Assembly (NCBI GenBank): GCA_963763085.1
Contig: CAVXNB010000005.1
Location: forward strand, 1-58,640
Reading direction: 5' to 3'
DNA: 58,640 bases
Source of the DNA: CAVXNB01 sp963763085
Lineage (GTDB): Bacteria > Actinomycetota > Acidimicrobiia > Acidimicrobiales > Bog-793
Shown: piece by piece, positions 8,015 through 17,557 of the stretch
How positions within the stretch are numbered: position 1 is the stretch's first letter
How the letters are laid out: each line of letters starts with the position of its first letter
Program-made: the position numbers and the translations under genes
Notes under the pieces: model-generated
The model's database searches: none
What the model saw: the letters and a program-made list of their open reading frames with translations, nothing else
Told to the model about the DNA's origin: nothing

Positions 8015-9723
8015 GCGTCGACGCCGTCACCGGTGGTGACCCAGACGTCGGGCCGGGCGGCGATGTGATCCAGGACCTCCTCGAGAAGGCCGATGCGACC
8101 GGCCGTCCCGATCGATTGAGGATCGAGTGTGAGCACGAAGCAACGGCCGAACTCGACGATGGCGTCGAACTCGGTCATCCAGTCCTCGGCTACGTCCCGG
8201 TACGAAGCAATGCGGCCCTGGCCCTTGGGGAACGGCGGGTCGTAGTTGAAGAGAAAGCGGCTCGCATCGTCGAGATCCCACGATCTCGGGATGTCGACGA
8301 TGGCGTCCCGGTTGCCCTCGGCGCCTCCCGGCAGGAAGAGCGGCCGGTCGTCCCCACGGGTGATGGACGACCATCGATGACCCGTCTCGAGCAGGAGGTC
8401 GACCGTCTCCTCGGTGACGTCCCCCGGCGGCCGAAAGCCCGTCGGCGCAACACCGACCACGCGCTCCAGCTGGGCTCGGGAGGTATCCAGGGCCCGGCGC
8501 TGCTCACCGGGGCTCGAGGCGGCGAAGTCGACGAGACCCGGGCCGCGACTAGCTATGCAGTGCCCGTCCGACGCCACGGCCTCCACGACCGCGCTGTAGC
8601 GCTCGAGAAGATCCGAGCACACGAACCACGTCGAGGGAACCTTCGCGGCGCGCAACGCGCCGAGAAGACGAGGAGCGCCGCGCAGCGCTCCGGCTTCACC
8701 GATCGACCTCGTGGACGGGCGCTCAGCGACGCTCGGATCGAGTCGTAGCCAGAAGAGCTCCGCGTCGAAGTCCACCGTGATCACGACCGCCGCCTTCGCC
8801 CCGTTCGGCCAGCGGATCTCGGCTGCGTCGCCGGACATCAGCGAGCCCCCACCCGCCGCCGGAACGACGGTGCTCCGGTACCAGTCGGCGATCTCACGCC
8901 CCGTCGCGAACCACACGTCGTGCGAAGCGATGTGCTCGAGCAATTCTCCGAGGAGCTTCACCTTCGCCGGCCTGCCGATCAACTGCGGGTGCAGCATCAG
9001 CACGTAGCACAAGCCGTATCGGTAGTGGCCGTCGAACTCGCGTCGCCAGTTGTCGAACGTCGCCCGGAGCGGGGACAACCGGTCCCGACCCCTGGGCGTG
9101 GCGGGGTCGTCGTGATAGCCGAACTGCGGGAAGTCGTCGAGCTCCCACTTGCTCGGGATCTCCACGAGATCGGTGACCCGTCCGTCCACCGTCCATCGGT
9201 AGGGCAGATCGCCGCCTCGCATGGAGCTCGAGTACGAGAAGCCCAGCCGCTCGAGCAACCCGGGCGTCCCCTCACTGAAGTCCCCGCTCGGCGACCTGTA
9301 GCCGACGGCGGCCGTCCCGGCGACCTTCTGGAAGATCTCCTGGCTCTTTCCTATGACTTCTTCCTGCTCCTCCAGCGAGAGGTCGAAGTAGAGCTCGTGC
9401 AGGTAGCCGTGGTGGCCGATCTCGTGGCCGCCATCGATGACGTCGGCGACGCGTTCGGGCCACCGCTCGGCGATCCACCCGGGGACGAAGAACGTCGCCG
9501 TGATCCCGGTGCTCCGGAGCAGCGACAGCAGGTTCTCGACACCGCGTTCGGGGCCGTAGGCGCCGATCGAGAACAGAGCGGGGCGCGCCAACGCGGTGAG
9601 GTCGTCGTCGAGCCAGACCGAAGGTCCGTCGAGGTCGAACGAGACCCATACCGCGCAGCGGGCGCCGTTCGGCCAGACCATCTCCGGGGCCGGCTCCCAC
9701 CTCGGGCGTTCAACGGCCGTCAC
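7927..9723 (-). CDS. Tandem polysaccharide-deacetylase (NodB-fold) protein, active plus degenerate domain
   Basis: A 598-residue fusion of two NodB-fold domains. Domain 1 (about 15-290) has the catalytic and metal motifs: SFDLDGP (D30/D32), HEIGHHGYLHE (H100 and H104), GYRSPSGDFS and LMLHPQ. This pattern resembles imidase/allantoinase-like (PuuE-type) and other small-molecule members as much as chitooligosaccharide deacetylases. Domain 2 (about 300-580) keeps the fold (VITVDFDAELFW, TGFRPPGDVTEE) but has HCIASRGP instead of HxxxH and LTLDPQ instead of LMLHP, so it has probably lost metal binding. There is no signal peptide, so it is likely cytoplasmic. Start is GTG at 9723, 51 bases after the C45 gene. 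In this setting a cyclic imide or amide substrate is more likely than a polymer (inference). Confidence 0.8.
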   Translation of the reverse strand: MTAVERPRWEPAPEMVWPNGARCAVWVSFDLDGPSVWLDDDLTALARPALFSIGAYGPERGVENLLSLLRSTGITATFFVPGWIAERWPERVADVIDGGHEIGHHGYLHELYFDLSLEEQEEVIGKSQEIFQKVAGTAAVGYRSPSGDFSEGTPGLLERLGFSYSSSMRGGDLPYRWTVDGRVTDLVEIPSKWELDDFPQFGYHDDPATPRGRDRLSPLRATFDNWRREFDGHYRYGLCYVLMLHPQLIGRPAKVKLLGELLEHIASHDVWFATGREIADWYRSTVVPAAGGGSLMSGDAAEIRWPNGAKAAVVITVDFDAELFWLRLDPSVAERPSTRSIGEAGALRGAPRLLGALRAAKVPSTWFVCSDLLERYSAVVEAVASDGHCIASRGPGLVDFAASSPGEQRRALDTSRAQLERVVGVAPTGFRPPGDVTEETVDLLLETGHRWSSITRGDDRPLFLPGGAEGNRDAIVDIPRSWDLDDASRFLFNYDPPFPKGQGRIASYRDVAEDWMTEFDAIVEFGRCFVLTLDPQSIGTAGRIGLLEEVLDHIAARPDVWVTTGDGVDAWWRSAVAEEEWPPEGIRRRERERLASPI

Positions 9724-9774
9724 GGGAGCCGCCGTCTCCTCAGGCTTCGAACGAGCGCTGGTGCGGTCCGCCGA

Positions 9775-10944
9775 TCACGACGCCGGTCGGAACTTGGCCA
9801 GGTTCGATTCCCCGGTCAACAGGTTGCCGAAGTCCAGCTCCACGAACTCGGTCTCGCACGGGAGCCCGGGCGCGAGCCACATCCGGCGGTCCTGCGGGTC
9901 CATGATCACGGACATCACGGTCGCCCACTGCTCCTCGTCCTCGGGTCGCGGGTGACAGCACACGCCCGAGGGAAAGTCGGCGTGATCGCTCAGAGCCCGC
10001 CGCAGGGAAGCGATGTCATGGGGCTCGGCCGACCGGGCGATGGCCTGCTCGGCCCGCTGGAGCCGGATGAGGCTGTCGGGCATTGCGTACAGGGAGACGT
10101 CCTCCTGGCTGCGAGGAGAGCGCAGGAAGTGATTCGTGTGGACGAGAGCACCGTCTTCGGGGAGGATCGCCTGCACGGCGAGGAAGTCGCCCGGGCCGGC
10201 CTCCAGGTCGACGGCGACGTCGTCGCCGGTCGAGAGCAGGTAGTTGGCGGCCGAGGCGCGGAAGTTCTTCTGGATCGTGTCGATGGCACTCGAGAGCTGC
10301 TCGCAGTCGGCGAGAGCACGGAGCATCACGTGGTAGGGGATGCCGGGCTCTCCCCGGTCGGCGGACGTGACCAAGGCGTTGGTCATGACGGCGAGGCCGG
10401 CCGAGTTCAAGCTGCACTTGGCCAGCAGACCCGCCTCGACGACGGTGACGTAGTTCGGCGCATCGGGCTGCTCGACTTCGAGGATGACGAGCGTGTCGCG
10501 ACAGTGCGTCAACCAGTCCCAGTTCTGCCCGGTCAGCGGTCGTCCCGCCCGGGTGCGCCGGCCGGCCAGCGCGAACGACGTGCATTCGCGAGCACGCCTG
10601 CGCCCTTCCTCCGCCGCTTCGCGGGCCGTGGCCGCCCAGATGACCTCCGTGCGGGTGTTGAGCGTGAGCACGTCGGAGAAGCTGAGGCCGGCTCCTTCGG
10701 CGACGCCGGCCATCTCTTCGAGGTACTGCGGGTAGCTCGCACGGATCTCCGGCTCGAACACGGCCGCGGCCGCGCTGGCGTCCTTCCACGACCAGCCCGC
10801 GGCGCGTTGGAACGCCTTCTCGTAGGCGGCCAGTCCTATCAGGATCCTGTCGCGTGCCGCCTCGCCGTACTGACGGCCCCTCTCCCGCGCGTCGCCGGCG
10901 ACTCTGATGCGCGGGTGGGTGAGCGGTGAGCCGGTTCTGGCCAT
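9775..10944 (-). CDS. C45-family autoproteolytic acyltransferase/amidohydrolase (penicillin acyltransferase-like)
   Basis: A 389-residue protein of the C45/AAT Ntn-hydrolase family. Evidence is the DVLTLNTRTEV block, the REC(121)TSFAL site where Cys121 would become the N-terminal nucleophile after self-cleavage, GQNWDW shortly after, then EAGLLAKCSLNSAGLAVMTNAL and ANYLLSTG. Family members hydrolyse or transfer acyl groups on amides, including peptides and beta-lactam precursors. No signal peptide is present. ATG at 10944 is preceded by AAAGGAGG at good distance, which sets the start. It leads the minus-strand operon with the double deacetylase and the CoA-transferase, and faces the acyl-CoA dehydrogenase gene across a 158-base divergent region. 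Amide hydrolysis in a catabolic pathway is the likely role (inference). Confidence 0.85.
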   Translation of the reverse strand: MARTGSPLTHPRIRVAGDARERGRQYGEAARDRILIGLAAYEKAFQRAAGWSWKDASAAAAVFEPEIRASYPQYLEEMAGVAEGAGLSFSDVLTLNTRTEVIWAATAREAAEEGRRRARECTSFALAGRRTRAGRPLTGQNWDWLTHCRDTLVILEVEQPDAPNYVTVVEAGLLAKCSLNSAGLAVMTNALVTSADRGEPGIPYHVMLRALADCEQLSSAIDTIQKNFRASAANYLLSTGDDVAVDLEAGPGDFLAVQAILPEDGALVHTNHFLRSPRSQEDVSLYAMPDSLIRLQRAEQAIARSAEPHDIASLRRALSDHADFPSGVCCHPRPEDEEQWATVMSVIMDPQDRRMWLAPGLPCETEFVELDFGNLLTGESNLAKFRPAS

Positions 10945-11102
10945 CCCGCCTCCTTTCCCATTCCTCCGGTGAGCTTCGTCAGACGAGAATGGCCAGAGTG
11001 TAGATCAAGGCCCCTTTCGCGGCTGGCGAGCCGGGCCGCCCGACAGCCGCTCTGTTACCGTTGCTCAGCCGTTCGTGGCCTTCGCCCATAAGGAGATTTC
11101 TG
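10945..11102. other. Divergent intergenic region between C45 gene and acyl-CoA dehydrogenase
   Basis: A short gap with ribosome binding sites for both outward genes: AAAGGAGG on the minus strand near 10955 and AAGGAG on the plus strand at about 11090-11095. Both operons' promoters should lie here, but no operator or clear promoter pair was recognised. Confidence 0.5.
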
Positions 11103-12290
11103 TTGCTCGCGCCGCAGATTCCGAACGAGATCCAGCAGTTCCGTCAGGAGGCGCTCAGGTTCCTCCGGGAGCACGTGCATCCGCTCGAACAGAGGATCGC
11201 CGAGACCGGCGTCCTGGACATCGACGAGTACGAGGATCTTCGCCTTCGCGCTCGCAAGGAGCTCCCGCTGCCGGACGGTTACGAGCGAACGGCGGACGAG
11301 TCGGGACCGGAGGTCCCCATGCTCGTCCACGTCGCGATCGAGGAGATCGCGGGACACGCCACGAACGGCCTCGGCGGCGTCGTCCCGAGAGCCGGCGGCC
11401 GGGACGTCTTCGACAAGCTCGCCAGCCCGTCGCAGCGGGAGCGGTACGTGCTGCCGGTGATGCGCGGCGAGATGAGGGCGGCCTGGGCCATCACGGAGCC
11501 GAATTCCGCCGGGTCCGACGTGACCGGGATCGAGGCGACCGCCGTGCGGGACGGCGACGAATGGTTGCTCAACGGTGAGAAGTGGTTCGTGACCGGCGGC
11601 GACCGGGCCGCCATCTTCCTCGTCCTCGTCTGGGCGGAGGGCGAGCAGGCGCTCTTCGTCGTCGACCGGACTGCGCCCGGGCTCGAGATCGTCCGGCGGC
11701 CCCAGTTCATGCACGACCCCTATACGTCGGGCCATGTCGAGCTCACGCTGGACAACTGCCGGGTTCCGGACGACAACCGCGTCCCGGCGGGCGAAGGCGG
11801 GACTCGCCGCTGGCTCGCCGTCGAGCGTCTGATGATCGCCGCCCGATGCTGCGGCGCGGCCCAGCGGCTGATCGACGAGACGACCGAGTGGTCGACCGAG
11901 CGGATCGCGTTCGGACACCCCATCGTCGCCAACCAGGGTGTTCAATTCCCGCTCGCCGATTCGGCGACCGAGCTCCTCGCAGCCCGCCTGATGACCTATC
12001 ACGCCGCTGAGGCGTGCGACACTCATCCCGACCCGACCATCGTCCACGGCAAGATCTCCATGGCGAAGCTCTTCGCGTCGGAGATGGCGAACCGTGTCGC
12101 GGACCGCTGCGTGCAGCTGTACGGCGGGCGCGGCTACATGACCGAGAACGTCGCCAATCGCTACTTCCGCGAGCTCCGTGTCGACCGTATCTGGGAAGGG
12201 ACGAGCGAGATCCAGCGGGTGATCGTCGCCAGAGGCCTGATCAAGCGCGGCCACGGGCCGTACACGGCAATCTCGCTGAACGGCGTGTGA
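11103..12290 (+). CDS. Acyl-CoA dehydrogenase
   Basis: Flavin-dependent enzyme oxidising an acyl-CoA to the 2-enoyl-CoA. The order of domains is typical: N-terminal helices, middle domain with WAITEPNSAGSDVTGIEATA and NGEKWFVTGG, and C-terminal four-helix domain with QLYGGRGYMTENVANRYFRE and RIWEGTSEIQRVI, where E365 is the usual catalytic base. The start is a TTG at 11103, with AAGGAG seven bases upstream; earlier in-frame codons lack an RBS. The protein has 395 residues, normal for the family. Its TGA overlaps the GTG of the next gene by four bases, showing translational coupling with the acyl-CoA synthetase. Confidence 0.93.
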   Translation: MLAPQIPNEIQQFRQEALRFLREHVHPLEQRIAETGVLDIDEYEDLRLRARKELPLPDGYERTADESGPEVPMLVHVAIEEIAGHATNGLGGVVPRAGGRDVFDKLASPSQRERYVLPVMRGEMRAAWAITEPNSAGSDVTGIEATAVRDGDEWLLNGEKWFVTGGDRAAIFLVLVWAEGEQALFVVDRTAPGLEIVRRPQFMHDPYTSGHVELTLDNCRVPDDNRVPAGEGGTRRWLAVERLMIAARCCGAAQRLIDETTEWSTERIAFGHPIVANQGVQFPLADSATELLAARLMTYHAAEACDTHPDPTIVHGKISMAKLFASEMANRVADRCVQLYGGRGYMTENVANRYFRELRVDRIWEGTSEIQRVIVARGLIKRGHGPYTAISLNGV

Positions 12291-14410
12291 GCCGGTCCGG
12301 ACCGAGGCCGGCCGCCGGCCCTCTCAGGAGAGATCTCAGCCCGCTCTTCGAGCCTGAGTCGATCGCGGTCGTGGGCGCGTCCAGCGACCCGGCCAAGTGG
12401 GGGCACGGCACCGCGAAGCGGGCGCTGCTCGGCGAGCACCGGCGGAGGGTCTACCTCGTCAACAGGAACGTGGGCGAGGTGCTCGGCCGGGCGACGTTTC
12501 CGTCCGTCGCCTCACTGCCCGAGCCACCGGATCTCGTGATCGTGGCCGTGCAGGCGCCGGCGTTCGAGGAGGTGGTCGAGGACGCACTTTCGGCAGGCGC
12601 CCGGGCGATCGTCGTGTTGAGCGCCGGCCTGGGCGAGACCGGAGAAGACGGCGCCCGCCGGGAACAGGCAGTTCGTGACCGGGTCCGGGCTGCCGGCGCC
12701 GTCCTCATGGGGCCGAACTGCCTGGGCGTCTTCGACGCCGCGGCGGAGCTCGAGATCAACAATCTGACCCACGGCTCCATCGGGGTCGTCTCCCAGAGCG
12801 GGAACTTCGCGCTCGAGCTGAACGAGCTCGCCGCGGACCACGAGCTCGGGATCTCGCGGTTCGCCTCACTCGGCAACCAGGCCGATCTCGAGTTCGCCGA
12901 GGTGATCGCCGATCTCGCCCGGCACGAGCCGACGAGACTGATCGCGGTCTACTGCGAGGACTTCCGCGACGGTCGAGCATTCGCGTTCGCTGCGGCCGAG
13001 GCGGCCGAACGGGGCAAGCCGGTCCTCCTCCTCGACGCCGGTCGCTCGGAGGCGGGCACGGCCGCCGCCCGGTCCCATACGGGTGCGCTCCTCTCGGATA
13101 CCCGGGCCGTCGGGGCCGCGTGCGAGGCGGCCGGCATCCTCCGGGTCGACTCGCCGAAGGAGGTCATCGACCTCGCCGCCAGCCTCCTGGCCGGTTGTCG
13201 GGTTCGCGGAAGGCGACTCGGCGTCCTCACCGACGGCGGCGGCAACGGCGTCGTCGCCTGCGACCAGGCCGCCGCCCGTGGCTTCGAGGTGCCACGGCTT
13301 GAGCGACGAGGTCCGCGCGGCGCTCACCGCTGTGCTCTCTCCGGGAGCACCGACCCTCAACCCGGTCGACCTGGCGGATGCCGGCCCGAAGGACTACCGG
13401 TCGTATGAACGCGCCGCCTCCATCCTCCTCGATTCCGGAGAGGTCGACTCCGTGCTCCTCACCGGGTACTTCGGCGGGTACAGCCGTTACAGCGACGACG
13501 CCCGGGACCGCGAGGTCGAGGTTGCCCGCAGCCTCGGGCGTATCGCGCAATCCGCCGGCGGCGCGCTCGTCTCCCAGTTGATGTACCGGTCGTCGGAACC
13601 GGCCCGCGCGTTGCGCCAGCACGGCGTTCCTGTCTACCGCGACATCGAGGCTGCCGTCGCGGTGATGGAGCGCCTCGCCGTACGCGAGGAGCACCCGGCC
13701 CGGGGTGTGCCCGCGCAGCCGGTCGCCGAAGCGCCCGTCACGCGGAGACGGGTACTTCGAGGCGCGGGAGCTTCTTCAGCGTGCCGGCGTCGAGTTCGGG
13801 GCGGCGCAGGAGGTCCGAAGCCTCGACGCCGCCAGGACCGCTGCGGCCGAGATCGGTTATCCGGTTGTCCTGAAAGCACTCGGGCTCGTGCACAAGTCGG
13901 ACGTGGGAGGTGTCGTCCTCGGAATCCCGGACCCCGATGCGCTCGCGGAGGCGTTCGCCGAGGTGACCACGCGACTGGCCCCGCCGAGCTATTCGGTCGA
14001 GAGCATGATCCGTGGCGACGACGGGCTGGAGCTGATCGTCGGGACTCGGCGCGATCCCCGTTTCGGTCCGGTCGCGCTCGTCGGCCTCGGTGGTGTGTAC
14101 GCGGAGCTCATCGACGACGTCGCCGCAGGGCTCGCTCCGGTCACCGAGGCCTACGCCCTCGACCTCCTCCAATCGCTCCGCGGCGCGTCGCTGTTCGCCG
14201 GGCTCCGCGGGCGGCCCCCGCTGTCGATCGAAGCGGCCGCGCGATCTCTTGCGGCCGTCTCGCGCGTGCGCCTCCGCCCACCCCGAGATCGCCGAAGTTG
14301 AAGTGAATCCGCTCCTCGTCACGCGAACCGGTGCGATCGGGCTCGACGCTCGGGTCGTTCTCGCCGGCCCAGAGGGCGCCAGGGCGGCGCCTCACCAGGC
14401 GGCGAAGTAG
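12287..14410 (+). CDS. NDP-forming acyl-CoA synthetase (acetyl-CoA synthetase-like), three frameshifts
   Basis: The start is GTG 12287 inside the TGA of the dehydrogenase gene. Visible parts in order are a CoA-binding domain (SPLFEPESIAVVGASSDPAKWG), a succinyl-CoA-ligase-like domain (LMGPNCLGVFD, IGVVSQSGNFA, AARSHTGALLSDT with the expected phospho-His), then an ATP-grasp domain (IGYPVVLKALGLVHKSDVGGV, LELIVGTRRDPRFGPVALVGLGGVY split over the fold, AEVEVNPLLV). Single-base frameshifts near 13300, 13742 and 14260 break the frame, but all family blocks remain in the right order, so sequencing error is likely. The reaction is acyl-CoA + NDP + Pi to acid + CoA + NTP or its reverse. With the coupled dehydrogenase it handles a CoA-bound intermediate. 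Confidence 0.88.
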
Positions 14411-14459
14411 TACCGTCGAGGTTGAAACGCCTGCTGCACGGCCGAGGAAGGGGGCAGCG

Positions 14460-15658
14460 GTGATCAATTTTGCTCTGCGGGATCTCGGGCTACGTACCCA
14501 GTCCTCGCTCGACCCGGACCTGATCGACAGGATTCTCGCCGACGGCGCAACACTGCCGGCAGTGTTCTATACCGAGCCCGCTATCGCCGAGCTCGAGGAC
14601 GAGCTCATCTTTCGGCCGTCGTGGCAGATCGTCGGCATCGAGCCGGAGCTGCGAGGCGTCGGCGATTACTTCACGACCGACATCTCCGGTTACGGGTTCT
14701 CGGTGCCGATCGTCGTGCTTCGCGACGAGGAGATGACCCTGCGCGCCTTCGTCAACGTCTGCCGGCACCGGGCACACTCCGTGGTGGTCGGCTGTGGCAC
14801 CCGCAAGTCGCTCCAGTGCACGTACCACGGTTGGGTGTACGGGCTGAACGGCTGTCTCCGCGCGGTCCCGCGCTCGAGCGAAGGCGGCCTTCCTCCCTTC
14901 GACCAATTGGGGCTCCTGCCGCTGTCGGTCGACAGCTGGATGGGATACATCTTCGTCTCACTCAAGCCGGAGGAGCCGCTCGCGGACGCCCTCGGGGAGT
15001 TCCCGGCCGTTCTCGACGCCCAGGGCTTCAATTACCCGTTCGCGAGCGAGAACGTCGACCGGGACTTCGAGTACGTGCGGACCGTTCACCGTTACGGCGG
15101 CCCCTCTAACTGGAAGGCGATGAACGAGAACAACATCGAGTGTTACCACTGTCCTACGACGCACACGCACAGTTTCTCGGAGATGTACAAGGTCGACCCG
15201 GCCCATTATCTGCACCGCGAGTTCGACCGCGGCGTCTATCACACGAGTTACTTCCAGGACTCGGTCGCCGACGACCTCGGGATCACCGACCGGGAGGGTC
15301 GCCCGCATTACCAGTTCTATTACCTCTGGCCGAACATGTACATCGAAGGCGGGCTGAGCCAGCAAGGCAGCGGGCCCAACTTCATGCGGCTCTGGCCCGA
15401 CGGGGTCCACGCCTGGGGGGAGAGACCGTGCGCTATGACGTCCCCGGTGACGAGCACATCGATCCCAAGGTCGCCGCTCAGCTCGCCGAGTGGAACCGCA
15501 TGACTGCTGAGGAGGACACGGAGGCGGCCGGCCGGGTGCAGGCCGGCCTCAGGTCGGGCATGTACACGTGGGGGTACACGCTGGCCGAGAGCGAGCGCAA
15601 CATGCGCCACTTCTACTCACTGGTCTGGAGGGCGCTCGGGCCGGCATTTCGCGCCTGA
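14460..15658 (+). CDS. Rieske non-heme iron oxygenase, alpha subunit; one frameshift
   Basis: GTG 14460 is preceded by GAGGAAGGGGG. The Rieske domain has C101-R-H103 and C120-TY-H123 for the [2Fe-2S] cluster. The catalytic domain has NENNIECYHCPTTH, giving E227 as bridge and H230 and H235 as iron ligands. A Glu bridge in an ECYHCP motif is typical of the quaternary-ammonium type (carnitine, glycine betaine and stachydrine demethylases) and related groups. A frameshift in the G6 run near 15415-15420 must be corrected to reach the end (RHFYSLVWRALGPAFRA). About 400 residues is a normal length. It is followed 10 bases later by a ferredoxin and then by a convergent ferredoxin reductase, a complete electron path. 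Oxidative N-demethylation is a reasonable guess, not proven. Confidence 0.88.
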
Positions 15659-15668
15659 GCGAGCTCCA

Positions 15669-15965
15669 ATGCCGTACGTCATCGGTGCCACCTGCATCGA
15701 CTTGAAGGACGCCACGTGCGTCGAGGTCTGCCCCGTCGACTGCATATTCGAGGCGGCGCGGATGTACGTCGTGGACCCGGTGCTGTGCATCGACTGCAGC
15801 GCCTGCCTGCTCGAGTGCCCGGTCGACGCGATCATGCCGGAGGAGCAACTCCCGCCGGAATGGTCGCCTTTCATCGCCATCAACGCCGCCTGGCGCGAGG
15901 GCGGACGCGAGGCCGTCGACGCCGCCCTCTCGGCGTACCTCGCCGGCGCCGGCACCGGTGGATGA
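15669..15965 (+). CDS. 7Fe-type ferredoxin ([3Fe-4S][4Fe-4S])
   Basis: A 98-residue ferredoxin with cysteines at 9, 17, 21, 25, 40, 43, 46 and 50, in the arrangement of seven-iron ferredoxins: CIDLKDATCVEVCPVDC followed by CIDCSACLLECPV. The length and the C-terminal helix (PFIAINAAWREGG) also fit actinobacterial members, which carry electrons to oxygenases and cytochromes P450. It starts ten bases after the stop of the Rieske oxygenase, so it is very likely that oxygenase's partner. The ferredoxin reductase gene lies convergently 18 bases downstream. Confidence 0.95.
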   Translation: MPYVIGATCIDLKDATCVEVCPVDCIFEAARMYVVDPVLCIDCSACLLECPVDAIMPEEQLPPEWSPFIAINAAWREGGREAVDAALSAYLAGAGTGG

Positions 15966-15983
15966 CGCCGGCGGATCTTGCCG

Positions 15984-17443
15984 TTAGGAGCCAGCGAGCG
16001 ACAACAGCTCATCCCATCGGCAGGCCTTCACCCGCGGCCGGCCGGCGGAGCATCCCCGCTCGCGTTCGTGGGTGTCGATCCGCAGCCAGGACCCCTGATC
16101 CACCACTCGGACCCCTCGGGCGGCGAGGAGCTCGTCGACCGAGTCGGGCCGAGGCTCTACCGGTTCGCTCAACCGGCCCGCCTCCAGGTCTTCCAGTAGG
16201 GCCGTGACCGTCTCGAGGGCGTCCCGCTTGTTCGTCCCGATGACACCCTGGGGACCGCGCTTGATCCAGCCGGCACAGTACTCGCCCGGCATCGGGCTCC
16301 CTGAAGGCGAGAGCACGCGCCCCCCGCGGTGCGCGATCACGCCGTTCGCCTGGTCCGAAGCCAGGCCCTTCGGCACGCTTGCGGTGTACCCGACGGCGCG
16401 GAGGACGAGACCGGTCGTGACCGTCTCCTGCTCGCCCACGGGACGCGCCCGCACGGCGCCGCCTTGTTGATACAGCTCGTTGCGCTGAAGGACGATCTCC
16501 TCAACCTTCCCGTCTCCTCGGATCTCGACCGGCGACCACAAGAAACGGAACTGGATGACCCGGGCCACCTCCCTCCCACCGGCGGTGGCTCGCCCCCGCC
16601 GGAAGGAGGGAACCCCCGCAGGATCTCCAGCTTTCTCAGCACCTCGCCGGCGTCGGTGCCGCCGGTGTCGTGAGCATCGCCGACAGCGCCGGCCGGCCGC
16701 CGGCATCGAGACCGCCGGCGGCGTAGTCGGCTTTCGCAAGCGCCTCTTTGCCGTGCACCTCGAGCTGAACCGACTCGAGGTGCGCCAATTCGTTGAGCTC
16801 CGGGCTCGTGAAGGCGGCCTGTGCCGGCCCGCGCCTGCCAACGACGACGGTCTCGCGCACGGCGCTCGTCGCCAAGCTCTCGAGAGCGTGGTCGGCCACG
16901 TCGGTGCGGACGAGCTCGTCGTTGGACAGAGACAGCATCCTCGCGAGGTCGAGAGCGACGTTGCCGTTGCCGATGACGACGGCCCTCTCGCAGGAGAGGT
17001 CGAAGGCCCGATCGGCGAAGTCGGGGTGCCCGTTGTACCAGCCGACGAACTCAACGGCCGAGTGGCTCCCGGGAAGGTCCTCCCCCGGGATCGCTAGCCT
17101 GCGATCGCCCTCGGCACCGACGGCGTAGATGACGGCGTGGTAGTGAGCGCAGCAGGTCCTCCCTCGTCACGTCGGTCCCGATGCTGACGTTCCCGAAGAA
17201 CCGGAACCTGGGGTCGGCCGCTGTGCGCTCGTAGACCGCCGAGACCGTCTTCAGCTTGGGGTGGTCGGGAGCCACGCCCGAACGCACGAGCCCCCAAGGG
17301 GTCGGGAGCCGGTCGAAGACGTCGACGGCGACCGGGCGGACGGAGCGCGCGAGGAGATGCCCGGCGGCGTAGAAGCCCGCCGGGCCAGATCCGACCACGG
17401 CAACACGCAGTTCCGACCCGCTGATCAAGACACTCTCGCGCAC
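15984..17443 (-). CDS. Ferredoxin-NADP+ reductase, FprA/adrenodoxin-reductase type; three frameshifts
   Basis: Starts at GTG 17443 with an N-terminal FAD-binding motif RVAVVGSGPAGFYAAGHLL, then DVFDRLPTPWGLVRSGVAPDHP, a hallmark of the FprA/adrenodoxin reductase family. After frameshifts the NADP domain appears (AVVIGNGNVALDLARML, VVVGRRGPAQAAFTSPEL), and the C-terminal part ends with CAGWIKRGPQGVIGTNKRDA. Frame changes are needed near 17143, 16648 and 16572, all with continuous family sequence on both sides. It transfers electrons from NADPH to the adjacent 7Fe ferredoxin, which would feed the Rieske oxygenase. The start is uncertain by a few codons. The gene is intact in content, so it is probably functional despite the breaks. 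Confidence 0.88.
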
Positions 17444-17557
17444 CGCCGCTTGGCCCCGCCCGTCGCCGTTGACACCCCAAACCCGCCTCAATAGCGTTGC
17501 GGACAGGATCAGCAACTGGTCCGACGAGCCCGGGCGTCCGGGGATCGAGGGGGATCC

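Noticed and set aside
8920..10929. Long open frame of 669 codons on the plus strand opposite the C45 and deacetylase genes
   Set aside because: It is antisense to clearly conserved genes, has Arg/Asp/Val-rich composition typical of a GC-rich shadow frame, and shows no family motif or start site.
9775..10944. Penicillin-type biosynthetic cluster from the C45 acyltransferase
   Set aside because: No peptide synthetase or isopenicillin N synthase is nearby; the neighbours are catabolic.
15984..17443. Ferredoxin reductase as a pseudogene because of three frameshifts
   Set aside because: All domains are present in order with intact motifs, and similar indels occur across the window, so sequencing error is more likely.
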